Notes: a model not told the origin generated them from the sequence alone. A stretch of 64,000 nt of DNA from Hyphomicrobiales bacterium (GCA_900471605.1 UCEY01000021.1:206403-270402), one strand, 5' to 3'. Positions 1-9,948 are shown, counted from the stretch's first letter. Program-made: numbers and translations.

Positions 1-717
<717 letters not shown>

Positions 718-753
718 ACACCAGTGGGAAACCTGAAGAAAAGGAGGCCCTCC

Positions 754-936
754 ATGAGCACCAGACTTCCCCCGACGCCCTCCGAAAACCTGAGCCACAA
801 GGGGTCCGGCGAGCAGGCGCATTCGTCCGACATCGAGCGCGGCAAGCTGCAGCCGGCCAACGATCCCGGCAAGCAGGGCCAGCAAGGTAATACCAAGGTC
901 AACACCACTCATCAGGGTCATCAGCAGGACCGATAG
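754..936 (+). CDS. Small hydrophilic protein (60 aa), conserved rhizobial type
   Basis: A 60-residue, very polar protein rich in Gln, Gly, Ser, His and Lys, with no hydrophobic segment and a C-terminus reading NTTHQGHQQDR. The start was placed at the ATG 7 bases after a strong AAGGAGG at 741-747; an in-frame ATG further upstream (691) has no ribosome site. No catalytic motif is visible. The composition resembles small, intrinsically disordered stress proteins of rhizobia, and the EcfG-like promoter just upstream supports that, but the function is unknown. It is followed after 11 bases by a second protein of the same kind, so the two are probably co-transcribed. Confidence 0.7.
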   Translation: MSTRLPPTPSENLSHKGSGEQAHSSDIERGKLQPANDPGKQGQQGNTKVNTTHQGHQQDR

Positions 937-947
937 GGAGCCTCATC

Positions 948-1175
948 ATGTCGACATCGCAGAAGACACCGGCGAGCATCCGTCAGGGCGGTCCGGGCGC
1001 GTCCCATGAAAATGCCCCGAATGCAAAAAAGGGCGTGCCGCTGGAGGTGAAGAAACCGCCGGCCGACGACGATCGGCGCTCCGCCAGCCGCGTCTCCGGC
1101 GGCGGCGGTGAACGCGACAGCCACCACACCCATGATGCGAAGAAGAAGGGCGGGCACGCGAATTCGACGCATTGA
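948..1175 (+). CDS. Small hydrophilic protein (75 aa), probable stress protein
   Basis: A 75-residue disordered-looking protein rich in Lys, Gly, Ser, His and Asp (for example SGGGGERDSHHTHDAKKKGG near the end). It has no membrane segment or recognisable domain. The ATG follows GGGAG by about 8 bases and lies 11 bases after the preceding small gene, so the two form a bicistron that ends at a strong hairpin at 1200-1232. By composition and context it is most likely a general-stress, desiccation-type protein, but no function can be assigned. Confidence 0.65.
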   Translation: MSTSQKTPASIRQGGPGASHENAPNAKKGVPLEVKKPPADDDRRSASRVSGGGGERDSHHTHDAKKKGGHANSTH

Positions 1176-1199
1176 TCCGCCGCATGGGATGAGATGGAA

Positions 1200-1232
1200 A
1201 ATGCCCTCCCGGTGAAATGCCGGGAGGGCATT
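1200..1232. terminator. Bidirectional intrinsic terminator hairpin
   Basis: A perfect 13-bp stem (AATGCCCTCCCGG paired with CCGGGAGGGCATT) encloses a 7-base loop. It lies between the convergent small-protein bicistron and the methyltransferase gene and can serve both directions. Confidence 0.8.
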
Positions 1233-1253
1233 GTGTTTGCGGTACCAGGAAGA

Positions 1254-2060
1254 TCAGGCGGAGGGAACCGCGCCCCGGCAGGCCCAGGCGACAGAGACGA
1301 ACGACCGCGGCCCGTCCGGTCTTCCGGCCTCGTAGGCCGCCCTGACAGCCGCATCCGCTTTTGTCCGAAGCGCCGGGTCCAGCGACGCCACATATTTTCC
1401 AAGCGGGCCTTCGCCAGCGGCGATCGGCCCCCAATAGTCGTCGAAGGACTGGAAATCCATGCGGATCGTCAGCGACGCCTCCGTCACGTCGAGAAGGCCC
1501 CGGCGGATGAAGCTCTGCTTCATCTCGCCCGGTTGCATCATCGGCTGGAAGAAGTGATGGCTTCGCATCTGGCGGGCATTGTCGTCCAGCATCGACAAGG
1601 TGTCCCACATCATCCGCATCGCCGGCATGCCGCCGAGATGGTCCCAGACGGTGGCAGCGACGACGCCGCCGGGGCGTACGACCCGCCGCATCTCGGCGAT
1701 GGCCTTGTCCGCCTCGGGAATGAAATGCAGCACGAGAAGCGCCATCGCCCGGTCGAAATATCCGTCGGTGAACGGCAGCGCGCAGGCATCCGCCTGGCTG
1801 ATCCTGATCTTCGGATCGGTATTGCGGCGGATCGCCTCCTCGACGAAAACGGGCGAATAATCGATCGCCGCGATTTCGGAGAGGGTCGCCGCTTTCGGAA
1901 GCGCGAATGTCAGGCTGCCGGTACCGCAGCCGACGTCGAGAACCTTTTCACCTTCGGCAAGGCCGGCGAAATCGATGAATAACGGCGCCAGTCTCTGGCT
2001 CCAGCGACCCATGAGCTGTTCGTAACCGCCAGCGCTGCGGACATTGAAACTGGATGTCAT
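1254..2060 (-). CDS. Class I SAM-dependent methyltransferase
   Basis: A 268-residue cytosolic protein with a methyltransferase type-11-like fold. The glycine-rich SAM motif LDVGCGTG is at residues 41-48, the acidic end of beta-2 is in AAIDYSPVF, and the post-motif RVVRPGGVVAATVWD is typical of the UbiE/type 11 group. The substrate cannot be deduced. The start at 2060 was preferred over an upstream in-frame ATG at 2084 because GGGAGG lies 5-6 bases before it. It is transcribed alone toward the terminator at 1200-1232; its upstream neighbour, on the same strand, ends at 2217. Confidence 0.85.
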   Translation of the reverse strand: MTSSFNVRSAGGYEQLMGRWSQRLAPLFIDFAGLAEGEKVLDVGCGTGSLTFALPKAATLSEIAAIDYSPVFVEEAIRRNTDPKIRISQADACALPFTDGYFDRAMALLVLHFIPEADKAIAEMRRVVRPGGVVAATVWDHLGGMPAMRMMWDTLSMLDDNARQMRSHHFFQPMMQPGEMKQSFIRRGLLDVTEASLTIRMDFQSFDDYWGPIAAGEGPLGKYVASLDPALRTKADAAVRAAYEAGRPDGPRSFVSVAWACRGAVPSA

Positions 2061-2216
2061 GACGCCCTCCCAAGCTTCCGCCATCGAGGCTATTCCTGGT
2101 TTTCCCGGTTGCCAAGACCGCAGAACGGGCTACGCCACCCGGAGGGGCGGCGATGCCAATGGCCAGCGCAATTCCTTGACGACAGGGGCCGCGTTACTGG
2201 TCAGGACGGAGCCTGC

Positions 2217-2963
2217 TCAGTTTGCCGGCTTGAATCCTTCCTCGGTCAGGACCATTGCGGCAAGATCGAGCCCCATGCTGCGGGCTCCCTCAGCCGCGGC
2301 ACGGCCGATCGCCTTTGTCTGGGCTGGATTGCCCTTGGCTTGTTCGAGCCCGACGCCGAGCAGCATCGCCTGCAGGAACAGCGCTTCCGACATGGATTGC
2401 TTGAAGCTGTCATTGGCGGCGGCGAATTCGGGGACGGAAGCCATCGTGCGCATCACCTGCTGGCGAACGGCAGCCGTTGCGGCCTGACTTGGATCGTCGG
2501 TCGAACCGCGCGTGGCCTGCCAGGCGCCGATCCACCAGACCGTATAGGCGTCGGCGATATCGTCGATCCGCATCCCGTATTTGGCGAGCGGCGCGCGCAT
2601 TGCCTCGATGATGTCCTGGGAGGCGACGAGCCTGGCGAGATCGTCGGCTCCCTTGGGATCGATTGCCCGGCTCTTGGCGACGAAACTGGCAAGATTGGCT
2701 GCACGGCGGGATTTTGAAGGGGAATAGCGAAAACTTTCCGGCCGCAGAGGGCGGGCGGTTTCGGGTGCGCCGGATGCCGGGTCCCGATTGCCCCTTTGCC
2801 GCATCTGCCGGCGCAGCGTCTCGGCGATCGGCCCCATGTTCATCGTGGCTTCAAATGCGCCGGGGCTGAGCGGACCTGCAAAATCCTGCGCCCAGACCAT
2901 CTCTGCGCCAAGGACGCTAAGACTTGTCAAAAGGATTGCCAGATATCTTACGTGCGCCCGCAT
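2217..2963 (-). CDS. DUF6683-like exported protein
   Basis: A 248-residue protein with an N-terminal signal peptide (MRAHVRYLAILLTSLSVLG, cleavage probably near AWAQ-like residues VWAQ at 24-27). The mature part contains an Ala-rich helical domain with the sequence AYTVWWIGAWQA and ends in AMVLTEEGF, a pattern remembered for the DUF6683 family. The function is unknown. The start at 2963 was chosen over longer in-frame ATGs because it gives the signal peptide and has GGGAG upstream. It is expected in the periplasm. Its neighbours on the same strand are not obviously related in function. Confidence 0.75.
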   Translation of the reverse strand: MRAHVRYLAILLTSLSVLGAEMVWAQDFAGPLSPGAFEATMNMGPIAETLRRQMRQRGNRDPASGAPETARPLRPESFRYSPSKSRRAANLASFVAKSRAIDPKGADDLARLVASQDIIEAMRAPLAKYGMRIDDIADAYTVWWIGAWQATRGSTDDPSQAATAAVRQQVMRTMASVPEFAAANDSFKQSMSEALFLQAMLLGVGLEQAKGNPAQTKAIGRAAAEGARSMGLDLAAMVLTEEGFKPAN

Positions 2964-3070
2964 TGCCGACTCCCGAGAACGATGGGCAGTATATGCGCCC
3001 ACTTCGTGTCGGCAAGTTGAACCCGCCGTCACCGGTTTCAGGGCGGTCATACGCCCCGCCGCAACAGGCC

Positions 3071-3841
3071 TCAGCCACCGTTCTTGCGTGCCCTGACGGC
3101 CTTGCCGAAAGCTTCGAACAGGGCGCGGTTGATGGGGTTGATCTGCGGATCGTATTCGGCATGCCATTGTACGCCGAGCGCGAACCCTTCCGCCTCCTTG
3201 AACCGGATCGCCTCGATCGTGCCGTCTTCCGCCACGCCTTCGACGACGATGCGGTTGCCCAGTTCGTCTATCCCCTGGCCGTGGAGCGAATTGACGCGGA
3301 TCGTTTCCCGACCGAGAAGGCGCGCAAACACACCGTCCGGAGTAAGCCGGACGTCATGCCGATCGGCGAAGACGACGGTCATGTCCGGGTGGATCTCGCC
3401 GTTTTCCAGGCGTGGCATGCGATGGTTCATGCGTCCGGGCAGTTCGCGGATCTCCGGATGCAGCGATCCGCCGGCCGCGACATTCATTTCCTGAAAACCG
3501 CGGCAGATGCCGAAAACCGGTATGCCGGCGGCAACACAGGCATTGATCAGCGGCAGGGCCACCGCATCCCGGTTCTGATCGTAGGGTTCGTGGCGGGCAT
3601 GCGGCTCGGTGTTGAAATGGCTCGGATGCACATTGGCCCGGGCTCCGGTCAAAAGGATGCCGTCGACGGTTTCGAGCAACGCCGAAATGTCGGTGATGTC
3701 GGGATTGCCGGCAAACATCAGCGGCAGGGCGCCGGTGACTTCCGCGATGGCCCTGAGGTTCTGCTCGCCGACGAGCTGGGCGGAAAAGCGGTTTTCGACA
3801 TTATAGGTATTTCCGATGACGCCGATCACGGGTCTCGACAT
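3071..3841 (-). CDS. Class I glutamine amidotransferase-like gamma-glutamyl hydrolase (PuuD type)
   Basis: A 256-residue cytosolic protein of the C26 peptidase / class I amidotransferase fold. The nucleophile elbow GICRGFQEMN places the catalytic Cys at 113, and the His-Glu pair is in VQWHAEYD at 227 and 229. PuuD-type enzymes hydrolyse gamma-glutamyl-gamma-aminobutyrate in putrescine catabolism. No other puu genes are adjacent, so the exact gamma-glutamyl substrate is open. The length fits the family (about 250 aa). The gene stands alone, 107 bases upstream of the DUF6683-like gene. Confidence 0.85.
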   Translation of the reverse strand: MSRPVIGVIGNTYNVENRFSAQLVGEQNLRAIAEVTGALPLMFAGNPDITDISALLETVDGILLTGARANVHPSHFNTEPHARHEPYDQNRDAVALPLINACVAAGIPVFGICRGFQEMNVAAGGSLHPEIRELPGRMNHRMPRLENGEIHPDMTVVFADRHDVRLTPDGVFARLLGRETIRVNSLHGQGIDELGNRIVVEGVAEDGTIEAIRFKEAEGFALGVQWHAEYDPQINPINRALFEAFGKAVRARKNGG

Positions 3842-3916
3842 TGCTCAAATCCATCTTCCGCCCGCAGATCCGAAAAAAGGTCCGCGGCAATTTCAAATTT
3901 TCACTCTACGGCCGGC

Positions 3917-4246
3917 TTACTTGCGAACCGCCCCGACCCTCGAAAGGACCTCGCTCGGGATCGCATAACGCTTGATGATTTCGCGATTGTTTCGAAGACC
4001 GCAGATTTCGCGCTGGATGAACAGTGCCCAGACGGCATCCGCCGCATCGTCGCAAAGGCTCTCCCGCCTGGCCTCGCTGTCGCGTTCCGCGTTCCAGGCA
4101 CTCAACGCGGCGAGAGCTTCCTCCACCTTCACCCCCTGCCGCCCAAGCGCTGCCGCGCGCTCGGACATCAGCTCGTATTCGAGCACGTTGAAGCCGGTGT
4201 TGGTGAAGCCGGGCTGATGGAACGACTGGGGAGGGCGGACGCTCAT
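3917..4246 (-). CDS. DUF6665-like small protein
   Basis: A 109-residue soluble, mostly helical protein. The sequence FNVLEYELMSERAAALGRQG at residues 20-39 resembles the DUF6665 family known from Rhizobiaceae. The start MSVRPP was chosen because the longer in-frame candidate at 4345 adds a low-complexity stretch not expected in the family; the ribosome site is weak (AGG). There is no catalytic signature and the function is unknown. It is separated by about 200 bases from the efflux operon terminator. Confidence 0.65.
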   Translation of the reverse strand: MSVRPPQSFHQPGFTNTGFNVLEYELMSERAAALGRQGVKVEEALAALSAWNAERDSEARRESLCDDAADAVWALFIQREICGLRNNREIIKRYAIPSEVLSRVGAVRK

Positions 4247-4458
4247 GGAGATACCTGGAGTTTCCGGCAATGTTAGCCAATTGGTGCGCCGCGTCAAATG
4301 GGAATGGCGCTTTACGACTTGCGGGGGCAGGGAGAGATGCGGCATGCGGGAGGGCTCCAGTATCCATCAGTACTTGGAGCACCAAAGGCTGAAAAGCGGA
4401 TGATGCCCACCCGTTTCATGCGCCGGTCGCGAATACCCGGCAGCGGCTGAAACACGAA

Positions 4459-4497
4459 AACGCCCCGCGCCAAAAAGCTGAACAGGCGCGGGGCGTT
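4459..4497 (-). terminator. Intrinsic terminator of the EmrAB-like operon
   Basis: A 13-bp GC-rich stem (AACGCCCCGCGCC with GGCGCGGGGCGTT) around a 13-base loop. On the minus strand it is followed by TTTTCG, just downstream of the HlyD-family gene. Confidence 0.8.
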
Positions 4498-4541
4498 CCT
4501 TGTCGGATCGTCTACGGTCGAGCTCTTGATCGCGGTAGCGA

Positions 4542-5612
4542 TCAGTCGAGCTTGGCCTCGGCTAGAGCCGCCCCGCCTTGCGCGAGGTCTACGCTTGCGA
4601 CCACCGACATGCCAGGGACGAGCTTGTCGGTGAGCTTCTGTTGCGGCTCGATGGCGATCCGGACCGGGATGCGCTGGGCGACCTTGGTGAAGTTGCCGGT
4701 CGCGTTGTCGGCCTTGATGACCGAGAATTCCGAACCCGTGGCCGGCGCGAAACGCTCGATCCGGCCGGTGAATTCTGCATGTCCCAGGGCATCAACGGTG
4801 AAGGTCACCGTCTGGCCGGCGGTCATCCCGCCGAGCTGGGTTTCCTTGAAATTGGCGACCACCCAGACCCTGTCCGGCACGATCGAGCCGATCTGGGTGC
4901 CGATCGAGACATATTGGCCGACGCGGCCGGCGACCTCGCCGAGCGTGCCGTCCTGCGGAGCGGTGATGCGGGTATTGGCAAGATCGATCTCGGCGAGCTT
5001 CACCGCGGCCTTGGCGCTCTCGACGCTGGCCTCCAGCGATTTGCGGCTGACCACGATCGTGTTGAGGTCCTGTTCCGCGACCAGCTTGGCGGCTTCCGCC
5101 TGATGCACGGCGGCCTGGGCCTGATTGAAGGCGGCGCGGTTCTTTTCGGCCTCGCTCTGGGTGGCGATGTTCTTCTCGAGCAGGCTCTGGGTGCGGTCGT
5201 AAGCGGTCCGGGCGGCATCGAAGGCGGCATTGGCGCTTTCGACGGCTGCCCCGGCGGACTGGATCTTGGCCTCGGCCGACTTGCGGCTCTGTTCGGAATT
5301 GGAAAGGGAAGCCTCCGCCGTCGCCAGCGCCGCCTTTGCCTGTTCAAGCTTCTGCGCATAGATGCGGTCGTCGATCCGGGCGATCACGTCGCCTCGGCTG
5401 ACCCTTTGATAGTCCTGGACCGGCACTTCCGTGAGGTAACCGGCGAGCTGCGGGCTGAGAATGGTCACCTGGCCGCGTATGTAAGCGTCGTTGGTCGTCT
5501 CGACCGAACCGTGGAAGGGCGGCAGGTTCCAGGCGTAAAGCACGACGACGATGCCGGCGGCACCGATGGCAAGCGCCACATAGGTGGCGATGAAGCGGAA
5601 GATCTTGGACAT
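4542..5612 (-). CDS. HlyD/EmrA-family membrane fusion protein
   Basis: A 356-residue periplasmic adaptor. It has one N-terminal membrane anchor (residues about 8-28), a barrel-sandwich/lipoyl half around TTNDAYIRGQVTILSPQ, and a long Ala/Glu/Gln-rich coiled coil (about 85-210). The second half-lipoyl and beta-barrel part (AGRVGQYVSIGTQIGSIVP, then VWVVANFKETQL) is typical of EmrA. With the MFS pump encoded 39 bases upstream it should form a tripartite exporter for hydrophobic drugs or plant phenolics. It is the last gene of a MarR-controlled operon and is followed by a terminator at 4459-4497. Confidence 0.9.
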   Translation of the reverse strand: MSKIFRFIATYVALAIGAAGIVVVLYAWNLPPFHGSVETTNDAYIRGQVTILSPQLAGYLTEVPVQDYQRVSRGDVIARIDDRIYAQKLEQAKAALATAEASLSNSEQSRKSAEAKIQSAGAAVESANAAFDAARTAYDRTQSLLEKNIATQSEAEKNRAAFNQAQAAVHQAEAAKLVAEQDLNTIVVSRKSLEASVESAKAAVKLAEIDLANTRITAPQDGTLGEVAGRVGQYVSIGTQIGSIVPDRVWVVANFKETQLGGMTAGQTVTFTVDALGHAEFTGRIERFAPATGSEFSVIKADNATGNFTKVAQRIPVRIAIEPQQKLTDKLVPGMSVVASVDLAQGGAALAEAKLD

Positions 5613-5651
5613 GGCAGTTTCGTTTCTTGTTCTTGGGTTCTGCTTGGGGCT

Positions 5652-7388
5652 TCAGGCGGCGGCGGGCATCGGGTTCCGCGCAGGCAGAAGCCGATGGCGG
5701 TTGCGCCACGCCACATGGAGGAGAAGGCAGGCAAGCGCTATGAGCGACAGATAGGCGGTCAGTAGGAAGGAGTCGTTGTAGGCGAGCGCATAGGCCTGCT
5801 GCTGCACCTGCCTGCTGAACAGGGCCGCGCCCTGCACCACCTGCTGGTTCGGATCGGTCAGCACCTTGCCATAGGCGCCGCCGAGCTGTTTCAGGCGGTT
5901 GGCGACCAGCGGATCGGTGGAGGCGAGCTCGGAGACCAGCCGGAAGGAATGGAATTGCTCGCGCCATTGCACGAAGGTGCCGTAGAGCGCGCTGCCGAGA
6001 TAACCGCCGATCTTCTGGGTGGCGAGAAAGACGACGATGAAGGAAAGGATGTAGCTCGGGCCGCGCTTCATCGCGGCACCCATGCCGATCGTCAGCGCCG
6101 GCGGCAGGAAAAGGCCGCTCGCGAAGCTCACCAGGAACTGGCTGAGATACATCTGCTCCGGCCGGGTGAGGATGGTCGACTGACTATCCATATAGCTGCC
6201 GACCGCGACCAGCAGCAGCGAGACGGCGTGGATCGCAGATTCCCGTCCGGGCTTCATGATCATGGCGCAGATGATGCCGGAGAGGACGGCACCGGCGAGA
6301 ATGATCCAGTAGAGGCCGGCCATCTGCTCGTTCAGCATGCCGGCATTGCGCAGGAAATTGACCGCACCGCTGGTCTGTTCGGACAGCACGAGGCGGGACA
6401 CCATCAGCGCACCAGTGAAATGCAGGATCTCTCGGGAGGTCAGCCAGCGGATGTCGACCAGATGGTTCTTGCGGTTGAGCTCGATCGCCGCGAAGATCGC
6501 CGAGGCGGCAATGCCTGCGATGATCATCCAGGCGAGCCAGTCGACCGCTGTCCACCAGTAGAGCCGGCCGACTGTCAGCACCACGGCGAAGCAGCCGAGC
6601 GCGACGGCGAGGAAGACGTAGCTGACAACATCGAGGCCGCTGATCACTTTCGCACGCGGCGGCGAGGTGAGCGGCAGGACGTAGACGAGGCCGAGCGAAA
6701 CCATGGCGAGCCCCATCTCGACCAGATAAAGCGCATGATAACCGCCGATATCCAGCAGATAGGGAGAAATGAGACCGGTTACCGGCGAGGGAAGGGCAAG
6801 AGCCGTCAGCGCGGCGCAGAGACCGATACTCATCTTTTTGGCCGGGGAGACCGGCTCGAGCATGTAGAGGAAGCCGAGCGAGGTCATCGGCGCTGCGGCG
6901 ACGCCCGCGAAGAAGCGTAGCGCCAGCGCGCTCTCGTAGCTGTCGACCCAGAAATGCCCGAGGCACACCAGCACATAGACGACGATCGCCACCTCGGCGA
7001 AATTTCGGAGCCCGTATTGGGCGCGCACCTTGAAGAGCAGCAGCGTCAGGCTGGCATTCGGGAAGAAATACGCCGCCATCAGCCAGGTGGCTTCCGTCTG
7101 GGTGAGATCCATCGGGCCGGCGATCTGCTGCAGGTTGGTGGAGATGAAGCTCATGCCGAGCCCCTGCGTCAGCGCGATCAACGCGCCGGCGAGCATGTAG
7201 GCGGCGACCATCGTCGGCGATTTGGGTGCGAAGACAGGCGGCGCAGCCGGCGCAGGCTGAGAGGCGGCATCGGGCTCCGGGACCGGCTCGGTAGCGGCAA
7301 CGGTTTTGGCCGGCTCCGCGTTCTTGCGGAAATCCGGCCGTATGATCGTTGCGTCTTCCTGCCTTGCCATTGCCTCACGCGGGGACAT
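5652..7388 (-). CDS. DHA2-family (EmrB-like) MFS multidrug exporter
   Basis: A 578-residue inner-membrane protein. A roughly 55-residue Ala/Pro-rich cytosolic N-terminus is followed by about 14 hydrophobic segments beginning at TMVAAYMLAGALIALTQGLG. It is the proton-driven pump partner of the HlyD protein encoded 39 bases downstream. The start at 7388 is preferred because GGAGG lies 6 bases upstream and it overlaps the end of the marR gene by 14 bases, implying translational coupling; an alternative ATG at 7370 has poorer spacing. Homologous EmrAB-type pumps in rhizobia export plant phytoalexins and flavonoids, but the substrate here is not shown. Confidence 0.88.
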   Translation of the reverse strand: MSPREAMARQEDATIIRPDFRKNAEPAKTVAATEPVPEPDAASQPAPAAPPVFAPKSPTMVAAYMLAGALIALTQGLGMSFISTNLQQIAGPMDLTQTEATWLMAAYFFPNASLTLLLFKVRAQYGLRNFAEVAIVVYVLVCLGHFWVDSYESALALRFFAGVAAAPMTSLGFLYMLEPVSPAKKMSIGLCAALTALALPSPVTGLISPYLLDIGGYHALYLVEMGLAMVSLGLVYVLPLTSPPRAKVISGLDVVSYVFLAVALGCFAVVLTVGRLYWWTAVDWLAWMIIAGIAASAIFAAIELNRKNHLVDIRWLTSREILHFTGALMVSRLVLSEQTSGAVNFLRNAGMLNEQMAGLYWIILAGAVLSGIICAMIMKPGRESAIHAVSLLLVAVGSYMDSQSTILTRPEQMYLSQFLVSFASGLFLPPALTIGMGAAMKRGPSYILSFIVVFLATQKIGGYLGSALYGTFVQWREQFHSFRLVSELASTDPLVANRLKQLGGAYGKVLTDPNQQVVQGAALFSRQVQQQAYALAYNDSFLLTAYLSLIALACLLLHVAWRNRHRLLPARNPMPAAA

Positions 7389-7830
7389 CGATGTCCTCCA
7401 GCTCGCCGATATTGGCCGTGATCCGCTCGAACAGCGCCATGGCGACCTGCATCTGACCGGGGTCGATATCCTGGAAGATCTGCTCTCGCATACGGTCGCC
7501 GATGGAGCGGACGAGGCTCGCCTGTTCCTCGCCATGGGCGGTCAGGAACAGAAGCTTGACGCGGCGGTCGTTCGGATCCGGCCGTCGTTCGATCAAGCCG
7601 TTCTCCTCCATCCGGTCGAGGAGGCGCACCATGGTGGCCTGTTCGAGTTCCAGTTCGCAGGCAAGCTCGCTCTGGGTCATGTTCTGCTTCTTGGCGAGGC
7701 GGAACAGGGCGCGGGCGCGCGGATAGGTCAGCCCGTGCGCCGTCACCTGCTGATTGAAAGCCGTGCGGATCTTGCGGCTGACCTTGGTCAGCGCTTCGAG
7801 GAAGTCGGATGCGATGGGATCAGGTTTCAT
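7375..7830 (-). CDS. MarR-family repressor of the efflux operon
   Basis: A 151-residue regulator with the MarR winged helix. The recognition-helix region NMTQSELACELELEQATMVR is at about 50-69 and the wing RRPDPNDRRVKLLFLT at about 82-97 carries the usual DxR signature. It is the first gene of the MarR-EmrB-EmrA-like operon and its 3' end overlaps the pump gene. Two dyads of the form TTAG-N4-CTAA lie 14-53 bases upstream of its start, as expected for autoregulation. The inducing ligand is unknown; phenolic compounds are common for this family. Confidence 0.9.
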   Translation of the reverse strand: MKPDPIASDFLEALTKVSRKIRTAFNQQVTAHGLTYPRARALFRLAKKQNMTQSELACELELEQATMVRLLDRMEENGLIERRPDPNDRRVKLLFLTAHGEEQASLVRSIGDRMREQIFQDIDPGQMQVAMALFERITANIGELEDIDVPA

Positions 7831-7843
7831 CGTGAGCTTAAAG

Positions 7844-7883
7844 TTAGTGTGCTAAGTTTTCTGCGCACTAATTAGCATGCTAA
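7844..7883. promoter_or_regulatory. Two MarR-type operator dyads
   Basis: TTAGTGTGCTAA at 7844-7855 and the perfect palindrome TTAGCATGCTAA at 7872-7883 are 28 bases apart centre to centre (near three helical turns). They lie immediately upstream of the marR start. They fit the dyad size bound by MarR dimers and probably cover the promoter of the efflux operon. Confidence 0.7.
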
Positions 7884-8104
7884 CTAATTTGTTTCAAGGG
7901 GCAGTGGCGCACTTAACGCGGATTTCGGAGGGGGCCAGGGATGAAGGCAGAGGTGGCAGAGAGGTATCGATGAGAGTTCGGTACCGCTGCGCCGGAGCAG
8001 TTTGCTACGGGCCGCCGAGGCGGAATTAACCGCGCATTAACCATGGCTGGCTAAGAAATAGTGATGCGCGAATGACCTGCGCGGCTAACCTCTATGGGAT
8101 CAAC

Positions 8105-8308
8105 ATGTACGTTGTATCGGTACTCGATAATGGCGACCAAAGGACATTCGTGTCCGAAAGCCTGAAAATACTAGACCGGATCGTCTACGCAACCATCTGC
8201 GGTTCTCCGAAGCAGTTCCTGCTGTCCGAGGTAGTCGATATCGTCCCGGTCGATGCAAAGCCTACCAAAGCTCCAACGACACGACACGTCGCTTCGCAGG
8301 TCCAATAG
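8105..8308 (+). CDS. Small hypothetical protein (67 aa)
   Basis: A possible 67-residue soluble protein starting MYVVSVLDNGDQRTF, with alternating hydrophobic residues suggesting a small alpha/beta fold. The ATG at 8105 gives a compact protein; an upstream in-frame ATG at 8072 is also possible and neither has a strong ribosome site. Codon usage looks less typical than in neighbouring genes and no family is recognised. It lies alone between two drug-efflux loci. Confidence 0.35.
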   Translation: MYVVSVLDNGDQRTFVSESLKILDRIVYATICGSPKQFLLSEVVDIVPVDAKPTKAPTTRHVASQVQ

Positions 8309-8529
8309 TCTTCTTGGGACTGAAAGACCGAAGAGAATAACTGCCGGCGTGTCCGTGCTCCGCAGGCCCGTAGCCGTAAGTTGCGGACGGCCTGGCCGAG
8401 GCTGCACACGCGCGCGACCGCTCACGTTGGCTGCGACCGATCACACACGGGGTTGCAGCCACGGAGGGCTCGCCGGCCAATGTCGGCGAGCTTTAAAATT
8501 CCTCACGCCTGGCTGGCGCCGCCGTCTCC
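8309..8529. other. Intergenic stretch without recognised features
   Basis: About 220 bases between the small hypothetical gene and the end of the DHA2 MFS gene. No convincing terminator hairpin, repeat or ORF was found. Confidence 0.5.
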
Positions 8530-9948
8530 CTATTGCGCGGCGTCCGCCGGTTCCGCCATCGGCTCTTCCTTCATTTTCCTGTTCCGGCCGGAGAGCACGT
8601 CGCCGGCTGTCGCGGACAGGCGAAAGAACGAGATGCAGGACGAGGCCGAGATGATCGCGATGATGGTGAAGGACATTGCGAAAGCGAAGTTGGTGAGCGT
8701 CTCCGCGCCACCGGAAAAGTAGTTCAGGAGCATGGCCGACATCGCGACGCCGGTGCTCTGGGCGATGCGTTGCGCCATCTGGGAGAGCGAGGTCGCATGG
8801 CTCATCTCCGAATCCCCGGTTTCCGCAAATGTCAGCGTGTTGAGCGAGGTGAACTGCAAGGCCCTGAAGAACCCGCCGAGCAGGATGATCACGACCATGA
8901 CGGCAGGCGCCGTGCCAGGCGTGAAGGTGGCGAGCAGCGCCATGGAGGCGCTGGCGATCAGCGCATTCCACAGAAGCACGTTGCGGAAACCGAAACGACG
9001 CAGGATGCGTCTCGTCATGGTTCGCATGCCGAATGCGCCGATCGTCGAGACGAAGGTGATCGCGCCGGATTGCAGCGGCGTGTAGTGGAAGATTTCCTGC
9101 ATCAGCAGCGGCAGCATGAAGGGCAGGGCGCCCATGCTGATCCTGAACAGCGAACCGCCCGTGACGCTCGTACGGAACGTCGGATAGCGGAAGAGCTTCA
9201 GGTCGAGGATGGCATTGGGCGTCCTGCGCGCATGGCGAATATAAAGCCCGAGCAGCGCAAAACCGACCAGTGCCAGGACCAAGGCACTGAAATTCGCGCC
9301 GCGAGCAAAGGAATCCAAGCCGAAGATGACGGCGCCGATGCCGAAGCCGGTGAGGATGAAGCCCGGAAAATCGAAGGAGGTGCGCTCGGCCGGCGGGATC
9401 TTGCGGATCAGTGCGAGCGTCAGGATGATCGCGACGATGCCGACCGGCAGATTGATCCAGAAGATCCAGTGCCACGAACTGATGCCCGTGATGAAACCGC
9501 CAAGCAGCGGCCCGATCGCCGGGCCGACGACGGCCGGCATGCTCATCAGCACCATGGCGGAGACCAGTTCCTCGCGCGGCACGGATCGCACAAGGATCAG
9601 CCGCGCCGTCGGCAACATCAGCGCGCCCCCGAAGCCCTGGAGGGTACGCGCCGCGATCAGCATTGTGAGTGTGGTCGAGGCGGCGCACAGCAGCGAAGCG
9701 AAGGTGAACAGCGCGATTGCCGAACAGAATACCCGCCGGGCGCCGAACCGGTCGGCGAGCCAGCCACTCAGAGGGAGGAACACACCGAGCGACAATACGT
9801 AGACGGTGATCGTCGAATGCAGCGCGAGCGCCGGCTCGCCGAGTGCATCGGCAATCGTCGGCAGGGCCGTGGCGATCGCCGTCGAATCGATCTGCTGCAT
9901 GATGAGGGCCGACGCGACGATCAGCGGCACGGTCTTGCGGGTGTCCAA
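8530..9948 (-). CDS. DHA2-family MFS transporter (drug/metabolite exporter)
   Basis: A 472-residue inner-membrane protein with about 14 hydrophobic segments. Motif A is seen as GWLADRFGARRVF at residues 62-74 and the motif-C-like region as AVVGPAIGPLLGGFI near 139-153, both typical of proton antiporters of the DHA2 group. No adaptor gene is adjacent, so it probably works alone. It is divergent from the IclR gene at 10164, and a palindrome at 10063-10077 in the shared promoter region suggests control by that regulator. The substrate is unknown. Confidence 0.85.
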   Translation of the reverse strand: MDTRKTVPLIVASALIMQQIDSTAIATALPTIADALGEPALALHSTITVYVLSLGVFLPLSGWLADRFGARRVFCSAIALFTFASLLCAASTTLTMLIAARTLQGFGGALMLPTARLILVRSVPREELVSAMVLMSMPAVVGPAIGPLLGGFITGISSWHWIFWINLPVGIVAIILTLALIRKIPPAERTSFDFPGFILTGFGIGAVIFGLDSFARGANFSALVLALVGFALLGLYIRHARRTPNAILDLKLFRYPTFRTSVTGGSLFRISMGALPFMLPLLMQEIFHYTPLQSGAITFVSTIGAFGMRTMTRRILRRFGFRNVLLWNALIASASMALLATFTPGTAPAVMVVIILLGGFFRALQFTSLNTLTFAETGDSEMSHATSLSQMAQRIAQSTGVAMSAMLLNYFSGGAETLTNFAFAMSFTIIAIISASSCISFFRLSATAGDVLSGRNRKMKEEPMAEPADAAQ